NCBI RefSeq assembly: GCF_024704365.1
Contig: NZ_JAJDFY010000001.1
Location: 1,903,001 to 1,967,000, forward strand
Direction of reading: 5' to 3'
DNA from: Thermomonas sp. S9
Lineage (GTDB): Bacteria; Pseudomonadota; Gammaproteobacteria; Xanthomonadales; Xanthomonadaceae
Length of the DNA stretch: 64,000 nucleotides
The translations under genes and the position numbers were made by a program. Below, piece by piece: positions 58,445-64,000 of the stretch. Numbering within the stretch: the first letter of the stretch is position 1; each line of letters starts with the position of its first letter. The notes below the pieces were generated by a model. That model was not told where the DNA came from and did no database searches. It saw nothing but the letters and a program-made list of their open reading frames with translations.

Positions 58445-60055
58445 ATGCCCGCGCTGACCTCGCAACTCGACCCCCGCTCGCAGGACTTCCAGGACAACGC
58501 CGCCTTCCACCGCGAACTGGTGGTCGAACTCGAGCGCCGGCTGGCGCGGGTGGCCGACGGCGGCGGCGAGAAGGCGCGGGCCAAGCACACCGAGCGCGGC
58601 AAGCTGCTGGCGCGCGAGCGCATCGAGGCCCTGCTCGATCCCGGCTCGCCGTTCCTGGAGATCGCCCCGCTGGCCGCCGAAGGGATGTACGAGGACCAAG
58701 CCCCCGGCGCCGGCATCGTGTGCGGCATCGGCCGGGTGCTGGGGATCGAGGTGATGGTGGTGGCCAACGATGCCACCGTGAAGGGCGGCACCTATTTCCC
58801 GATGACGGTGAAAAAGCACCTGCGCGCGCAGGAGATCGCGCGCGAGAACCGCCTGCCCTGCGTCTATCTGGTGGATTCCGGCGGGGCCTTCCTGCCGCTG
58901 CAGGACGAGGTATTCCCGGACAAGGAGCACTTCGGCCGGATCTTCTACAACCAGGCGCGGATGAGCGCGGAGAACATCCCGCAGATCGCGGTGGTGATGG
59001 GCTCCTGCACCGCCGGCGGCGCCTACGTGCCGGCGATGTGCGACGAATCCGTCATCGTCAAGGAACAGGGCACCATCTTCCTCGGTGGCCCGCCGCTGGT
59101 GAAGGCCGCGACCGGGGAAGTGGTGGATGCCGAAACCCTGGGCGGCGCCGAGGTCCATACCACCATCTCCGGCGTAGCCGACCATTTCGCCGAGGATGAC
59201 CACCATGCGCTGCAGATCGCGCGCGGCATCATTGGCTCGCTCAACCGGAAGAAGGGACTGCCGGTGGCGACCCGGCCCGTGCGCGAACCGCTGTATCCGG
59301 CCGAAGAGCTGTACGGCATCGTGCCGAAGGACGCGCGCCGGCCGTTCGACATCCGCGAGGTGATCGCGCACATCGTGGATGGCAGCGAGCTGCAGGAGTT
59401 CAAGGCGCGCTACGGCAAGACCCTGGTGACCGGCTTCGCCCACCTGCACGGCTATCCGGTGGGGATCATCGCCAACAACGGCATCCTGTTCCCGGAAAGC
59501 GCGCTCAAGGGCGCGCACTTCATCGAGCTGTGCAACCAGCGCGGCATCCCGCTGGTGTTCCTGCAGAACATCACCGGCTTCATGGTCGGCAAGAAGTACG
59601 AGCAGGCCGGAATTGCGAAAGACGGCGCCAAGATGGTGACCGCGGTGGCCTGCAGCCACGTGCCCAAGTTCACGGTGGTGATCGGCGGCAGCTTCGGCGC
59701 CGGCAACTACGCCATGTGCGGCCGCGCCTACGGCGCGCGCTTCCTGTGGATGTGGCCGAATGCGCGCATTTCCGTGATGGGCGGCGAACAGGCGGCCAGC
59801 GTGCTGGCGACGGTCAGGCGCGACGGCATCGAGGCCCGCGGCGGCACCTGGACACCGGAGGAGGAAGAAGCGTTCAAGGCGCCGATCCGCCAGCAGTACG
59901 AGGACCAGGGCAATCCCTACTACGCCACCGCGCGGCTGTGGGACGACGGCATCATCGATCCGGCCGACACCCGCCGCGTGCTGGGGCTGGGGCTGTCGGC
60001 GACACTCAACGCACCGATCGAGGAACGCACCCGGTTCGGCGTATTCCGAATGTGA
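58445..60055 (+). CDS. mccB: 3-Methylcrotonyl-CoA carboxylase, carboxyltransferase (beta) subunit
   Basis: A 536-residue acyl-CoA carboxyltransferase: [60 protein letters not shown], then [17 protein letters not shown] and [20 protein letters not shown]. The C-terminal [20 protein letters not shown] and [15 protein letters not shown] form the oxyanion and biotin sites. The F-L-P-L-Q-D and T-G-F-M-V-G-x-x-Y-E motifs are typical of the methylcrotonyl- rather than propionyl-CoA group. It carries step four of leucine breakdown; the biotin-carrying alpha subunit is not in the window. Confidence 0.9.
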   Translation: MPALTSQLDPRSQDFQDNAAFHRELVVELERRLARVADGGGEKARAKHTERGKLLARERIEALLDPGSPFLEIAPLAAEGMYEDQAPGAGIVCGIGRVLGIEVMVVANDATVKGGTYFPMTVKKHLRAQEIARENRLPCVYLVDSGGAFLPLQDEVFPDKEHFGRIFYNQARMSAENIPQIAVVMGSCTAGGAYVPAMCDESVIVKEQGTIFLGGPPLVKAATGEVVDAETLGGAEVHTTISGVADHFAEDDHHALQIARGIIGSLNRKKGLPVATRPVREPLYPAEELYGIVPKDARRPFDIREVIAHIVDGSELQEFKARYGKTLVTGFAHLHGYPVGIIANNGILFPESALKGAHFIELCNQRGIPLVFLQNITGFMVGKKYEQAGIAKDGAKMVTAVACSHVPKFTVVIGGSFGAGNYAMCGRAYGARFLWMWPNARISVMGGEQAASVLATVRRDGIEARGGTWTPEEEEAFKAPIRQQYEDQGNPYYATARLWDDGIIDPADTRRVLGLGLSATLNAPIEERTRFGVFRM

Positions 60056-60160
60056 CGAAACTCGCATTCACGCGAAAATCCGACACGGGGCGCGCATTCA
60101 TGCCGCAAACCGTCACCCGGTGGTGATAGCCTCGACCATTCTTCCCGTGGAGAGCCGCCG

Positions 60161-60643
60161 ATGGCCATCTGGAAAGACCCCGCGCCCGCGTCCAAACCCG
60201 AACCCGCCCGCTTCGATCCGCCCACCCATCTGCCCGATCTCGCCGCCGCGCAGGCCGCGCCGGTACGCGCGGTGGAAACGCCCGCGCGCGAATCGGTGAT
60301 CGCCGCCGACTTGTCGATCGAAGGCAAGATCGAAGGCGCCGGCCACGTCCGCATCGCCGGCAAGTTCAAGGGCGATGTCAAGGTGCAGGGCAACCTGGCC
60401 ATCGACCAGGGCGCCAAGGTGTCCGGCAGCGTCACCGCCGGCAAGGTGACCCTGGCCGGCGAACTGGACGGCAACATCACCTCCGCCCAGCACGTGGAGC
60501 TGCTGGCCAGCGGCGCGCTCAGCGGCGACCTCAAGGCCAGCTCGCTCACCGTCGCCGCCGGCAGCCGCATCCGCGGCCACGTGGAATGCGGCTGGGAGAA
60601 GGACGCCAAGGCCGCGAAACCGGAGCCCGGCGCGGCCGCATGA
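60161..60643 (+). CDS. Bactofilin (polymer-forming cytoskeletal protein)
   Basis: A 160-residue protein with a disordered Pro-rich N-terminus and a right-handed beta-helix core of short repeats (SVIAADLSIEGKIEGAGHVR, IAGKFKGDVKVQGNLAIDQG, AKVSGSVTAGKVTLAGELDG). Bactofilins polymerise without nucleotides into membrane-associated filaments affecting cell shape or localised wall synthesis. ATG 60161 follows GTGGAGAG. The next gene overlaps by 4 bp and probably encodes a partner. Confidence 0.88.
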   Translation: MAIWKDPAPASKPEPARFDPPTHLPDLAAAQAAPVRAVETPARESVIAADLSIEGKIEGAGHVRIAGKFKGDVKVQGNLAIDQGAKVSGSVTAGKVTLAGELDGNITSAQHVELLASGALSGDLKASSLTVAAGSRIRGHVECGWEKDAKAAKPEPGAAA

Positions 60644-60993
60644 GCGCCGTCCGCCCGGGCGAGGCCGGCGCCACCCGCGCCTGCCCGCACTGCAAGGCCA
60701 CCATCCTGGAAAGCTCGGCGGTCTGCCCGGCCTGCCGCGGCCACCTGCGGTTCGATGCCACCGCCACCGATGCGGCCCAGCGCTTCGTGCCGCTGCACGT
60801 GGAAGGCACCCTGCGCGGCGACGACCACGGCAGTTTCGAGTACACGATGGTGGTGGTGATCCGCAACGAACGCGGCGAGGAAGTCGGCCGCCACGTCGCT
60901 GGAGTGGGTGCGGTCTTCCCCGGCGAGGCGCGCAGTTTCAGCGTGGCGGTGGAAGCGCTGCCGGTGCCGGCGGGCAGACGCCGGCGCCACTGA
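60640..60993 (+). CDS. Zinc-ribbon hypothetical protein coupled to bactofilin
   Basis: A 117-residue protein starting with a zinc ribbon (ACPHCKATILESSAVCPACR) followed by a small beta-sandwich-like domain (GSFEYTMVVVIRNERGEEVG). ATG 60640 overlaps the bactofilin stop (ATGA). No named family is recalled. Coupling suggests that it binds or regulates the bactofilin filament. Confidence 0.7.
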   Translation: MSAVRPGEAGATRACPHCKATILESSAVCPACRGHLRFDATATDAAQRFVPLHVEGTLRGDDHGSFEYTMVVVIRNERGEEVGRHVAGVGAVFPGEARSFSVAVEALPVPAGRRRRH

Positions 60994-61130
60994 GCCGCAG
61001 CATTTTCCGCAACTTTTTTTCACGTTACGCCGATTAGAGTCGGGCTGCCGCTTCCGCGGCCACCGGCTCGCGGCTGCTCACCGCAACACGCCCGACCGCA
61101 GTGCAACTTCAACCCTCAGGAGTCCATGAG

Positions 61131-61516
61131 ATGACCACGAAGCTGTATGTCGCCCTGGTGAAGCTGCCACGCTGGCGCTGACCGCCTGCAAGAACGACAC
61201 CCAGGCTGCACAGGATGCCGCCGCCGATGCCAACGCGGCGATGCACGATGCCGCCGACGCCACCAAGGCCGCCGCCGACGCCACTGCAAATGCCGCCGAC
61301 AAGGCGATGGATGCCACCGCTGCGGCTACCGGCGAGGCCGCCGGCGAAGCGAGCAACGCCATGCACGATGCCGCCGATGCCACCAAGTCTGCGGCCGACA
61401 CTGCCGCTACCAAGGCCGCCGATGCCACCGCGGACGCCGCGCAGGCCACCGCGGATGCCGCCCAGAAGATGGCGGACAAGGCCAAGGCCGCGGCCGATCA
61501 GGCCAAGAAGAACTGA
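61131..61516 (+). CDS. Ala-rich coiled-coil lipoprotein (frameshift in signal peptide)
   Basis: From ATG 61131 (CAGGAG upstream) the frame reads MTTKLYVALV and then hits a stop. One frame over, ATLALTACKNDTQ gives a perfect lipobox, followed by about 100 residues of Ala/Asp/Lys-rich heptad repeats such as DAADATKAAADATANAADKA. A single-base loss near 61160 explains both; repair gives about 128 residues. The family of such entericidin/LEA-like envelope lipoproteins is common in this group. A strong terminator follows. Confidence 0.68.
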
Positions 61517-61546
61517 CCAGGCGCCCGTTGCCGCTGCAACACCCCG

Positions 61547-61569
61547 CGAGGCCCGCTTTGCGGGCCTCG
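61547..61569 (+). terminator. Hairpin terminator after the 61131 lipoprotein
   Basis: CGAGGCCCGC (61547-61556), TTT loop, GCGGGCCTCG (61560-61569), then TGCTTTG, a modest T-rich tail. Confidence 0.75.
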
Positions 61570-61587
61570 TGCTTTGCCGGGTGCCGG

Positions 61588-61624
61588 AAAAAAACAACCC
61601 CCGCCGACCAGTCGCCGGCGGGGG
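61588..61624 (-). terminator. Rho-independent terminator of the TonB receptor gene
   Basis: Read leftward, CCCCCGCCG (61624-61616) pairs with CGGCGGGGG (61606-61598) and is followed by TTG and a T tract complementary to the A run 61588-61594. Confidence 0.85.
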
Positions 61625-61655
61625 GTGGCGTATCCCAGGGACGCCAGTGCGTGGA

Positions 61656-64000
61656 TCAGAATTTGTAGCTGGCCCCCAACAGCAGGGTGCGGCCCCACTT
61701 GATGTATTCCAGCGGACGGTCCTTGCTGCCGGCATAGGTGCGGTAGGCCGCATCGCCCAGGTTGTTGGCCTGCAGCAGCAGGGTCAGCCCGCCGAAGCCG
61801 CTGTCCTGACTGAAGGTGTAGCTGAGCTGCGCGTCGGTGATGTTCTCGCCGACCACGTAGCGCAGCGTGCGGTTGCCGGCGAAATTGCCGATCTCGCCGA
61901 TGAAGTCCGAGCGGCGGCGGTTGTTGATCCGGAACTCGAAGCCGTTGCGCTCGTAATAGGCGGTGAGGTTGTAGACCTGCTTGGACAGGCCCGGCAGGGA
62001 AATCGGCCCGTTGCCGACGCTGCTGCTGCTTTCCGGATCGCGGATCTTGATGCTGCTGTCGGTGAAGCTGGCGCTGGCGATCACACCGAACCCGCGCAGG
62101 CGCTCGCCGAACACCATGTCCAGCGGCATCGAGGCGGTCAGTTCGAGGCCCTGCAGCCTGCCGCCCTTGCCGTTGAACGGCGCCGTCATGGTTCCGGTGG
62201 TCTGCACCGGCACGGTCATCCCCGGCGGCGGCACCCAGCCCTTCAGCAGCTCGGTGAAGTCGTAGCCATCGCGGGTCTGGGTATAGATGTAGCTGGTCAG
62301 CTGCTTGTAGAAGTAGGCGGCGGCGATATAGGCCTTGTTGCCGAAGTACTTCTCCCAGGAGATGTCGAACGCGTTGGCGCGCCACGGATCCAGCAGCGGG
62401 TTGCCGCCGCTAGCGCCGGGCCTGCCGGTGGCGGTATCCACGCCGAACTCGACCGAGGCACGCAGCTGGTCCACGCGCGCCCGCGCCACCTGGCGGGCCA
62501 GCGCCACGCGCAGGGTCTGGTCGTCGGCCAGCGAGAACGCCAGGTTCAGGCTGGGCAACACGTCGGTGTAGGTCTTGCCGTTGCGGTAGGGGGCGGATCT
62601 CCTGGCCGGACGGCTGCGAGCTGTCCCACACCCGCGAGGCCGAGGACTGATCGGTGCGCTGGACCTGCACGCCGATATTGCCGCGTACCGGTACCGAGCC
62701 CCACGTCGTGTCGATATTGCCCTGCACGTAGGCGGTGCCGATCTTTTCGAACACCTTCCACGCCTTCGGGATGAGATAGGGTGCCGCAGAGTCGCTGGGA
62801 CTGAAGGTCATGTAGCGCGCCACCGCGCCCGGTACGTTCCACGAAGGAATGAAACCAACGCCGGCAAACCCCAGGTCCACCAGCCCGTACTGCAGGTCGG
62901 AGGCGATCGGGGTGACGCCCTGGCTGCCGAGCAGGATGGGCGCTTCGGGCTGGGTCTTGTCCTTGCTGCGATCGGCGTAGTTCACGCCCACGTCGATCCC
63001 GGAGAACACCGTGTCCATCGCGCGCGGCGCCGGCAGCGAGGCCACCAGGCGACCGCTCTTGAGCTCGTCCACCACCTTCGGCACCTTGCCGTAGCCGGAG
63101 CCGTAGATGGTGTTGGCCAGGTACAGATTGGCCGGATTGGAGTAATCGCGCCCCGGATGCAGCTGCGAGAAGCCGTTCGAGGTGAAGGAGAGCTGCACCG
63201 AATCCAGCTGCGGCGCCGGCAGCAGCTGGGTGTTGTTCTCCAGGTTCAGCTCGTCGCGCTTGGCGCGCGACCAGCTGGCATCGGCGGTCAGCTTGACGCC
63301 GTTGCCGAAGAAGAACTCGTTGCGCCAGCCGGCCGCATCGATCCTGTCCTTGCGGTCGTTGTACATTCCGCGCACCAGCGGATAGACGTTCTGCGCGGTG
63401 CCGCCGGTGAAGGTGCCGTTGCCGTTGATCTGCGCATTGACCACGTTCAGGCGGCCATACCCGCCGTTGTAGTCGCCGATATGCACCTCGAACTGGTTGG
63501 CGGTGTCTTCCTGGTGCGCCTGTGAATGAAACAGGTCCAGGGTGCTGGCCCAGGCATCGGACGGGCGGTACTCCAGGGTCGCCATCACGCCGTCGCGCTT
63601 GGTGTAGCCGGTGCGGCGCAGCGCCTTGATCCCGTCGGAGTAGTAGGTCCCGGCGGGTACGCCCGGCCGCCAGTTGGCACCGATTGCCTGCCACGGCTCG
63701 TACAGGCCGACCTGGTTCTCCTGGATCGGCGTATCGGAATGCGAGTAGCCGATCGAAAAGCCCAGCGTGCGGTCGGCGGACTGGCCGATGTAGCTCACGT
63801 TGAAGCGGTTGCCCGCCGATCCCTGGTTGGCGGCGGCCCCTAGCGAGTTCTGCTGCCAGCGGCCGCTGAGCGCGATCACCGGCTTGTCGTAATCCAGCGG
63901 GCGCACGGTGCGCATGTCGATGGTGCCGGACAGGCCCTGCCCCACCAGCGAGGCATCCGGGGTCTTGTAGATGGTGACGCCGGCCATCAGTTCGGACGGA
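61656..64000 (-). CDS. TonB-dependent receptor, TIGR01782-like (partial, one frameshift)
   Basis: About 780 residues are visible; the N-terminus (signal, TonB box, start of the plug) lies beyond the right edge. The plug end reads SELMAGVTIYKTPDASLVGQ then GLSGTIDMRTVRPLDYDKP, typical of the Xanthomonas/Caulobacter receptor family. A 22-strand barrel follows, ending in TLLLGASYKF with the terminal Phe required for outer-membrane assembly. One extra base in the five-G run 62589-62593 breaks the frame between QEIRP and YRNGKTYTDVLPSLN. The family imports carbohydrates or other ligands; the ligand is unknown here. Confidence 0.9.

Noticed and set aside
57494..60067. A fusion of rlmD with a long upstream minus-strand extension over mccB
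   Set aside because: Only the part from 58330 downward is RlmD-like; the extension is antisense to the carboxylase gene.

Overview
The window is about 68% GC bacterial chromosome. Its gene content (a TIGR01782-like TonB receptor, S-methyl-5'-thioinosine phosphorylase, a leucine dehydrogenase / isovaleryl-CoA dehydrogenase / methylcrotonyl-CoA carboxylase set, fused isobutyryl-CoA mutase, Ala/Pro-rich lipoproteins, a RAYT element) points to a Xanthomonadaceae/Lysobacteraceae gammaproteobacterium. The genus cannot be read from the sequence.

Layout. 1-7.7 kb: small hypothetical genes, an alpha/beta hydrolase, a Sua5-type threonylcarbamoyl-AMP synthase and an SPFH / zinc-ribbon / small membrane protein operon. 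7.7-12.2 kb: mercury resistance, merR overlapping an MFS gene and divergent from merT-merP-merC-merA across a canonical mer operator. 12.2-18.9 kb: a Cus-type copper/silver efflux operon (cusC-cusB-cusA, CopL-like protein upstream) bracketed by a perfect 173-bp direct repeat of the merA 3' end. 18.9-27.6 kb: arsenic genes, all leftward: PiT permease, arsC, arsM, then an arsenosugar-type operon (arsS, VTT-flavoprotein fusion, DUF547, two glycosyltransferases, CMD-like protein). 27.7-30.4 kb: a bufferin-type operon (bufA1-bufB-bufC-doxX). 31.2-33.8 kb: an ECF sigma / zinc-finger anti-sigma pair at the end of a leftward operon with an FAD oxidoreductase and an NrtS-like protein. 35.5-40.4 kb: mobile DNA (RAYT, IS110, IS256 with 8-bp target duplication, IS30 and IS3 remnants) around an orphan gene. 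40.5-64 kb: core metabolism (icmF, leucine catabolism, thiolase, purine salvage, nagZ, rlmD), a subtilisin autotransporter, lipoproteins, cold-shock protein, bactofilin and a TonB receptor running off the right end.

The most interesting system is a putative metal(loid) regulon. The same promoter-like motif, TGTAAGAA then 15-16 bp then GAC, lies in the right orientation before bufA1, arsS, arsM and the operon that contains the ECF sigma factor. This suggests that one autoregulated ECF sigma factor controls arsenic methylation, arsenosugar synthesis, phosphate/arsenate handling and bufferin production together.

Caution on quality: at least ten genes, including normally essential ones, carry single-base frameshifts, most at short G/C runs. 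These look like consensus errors more than decay, and merged coordinates are given for such genes.
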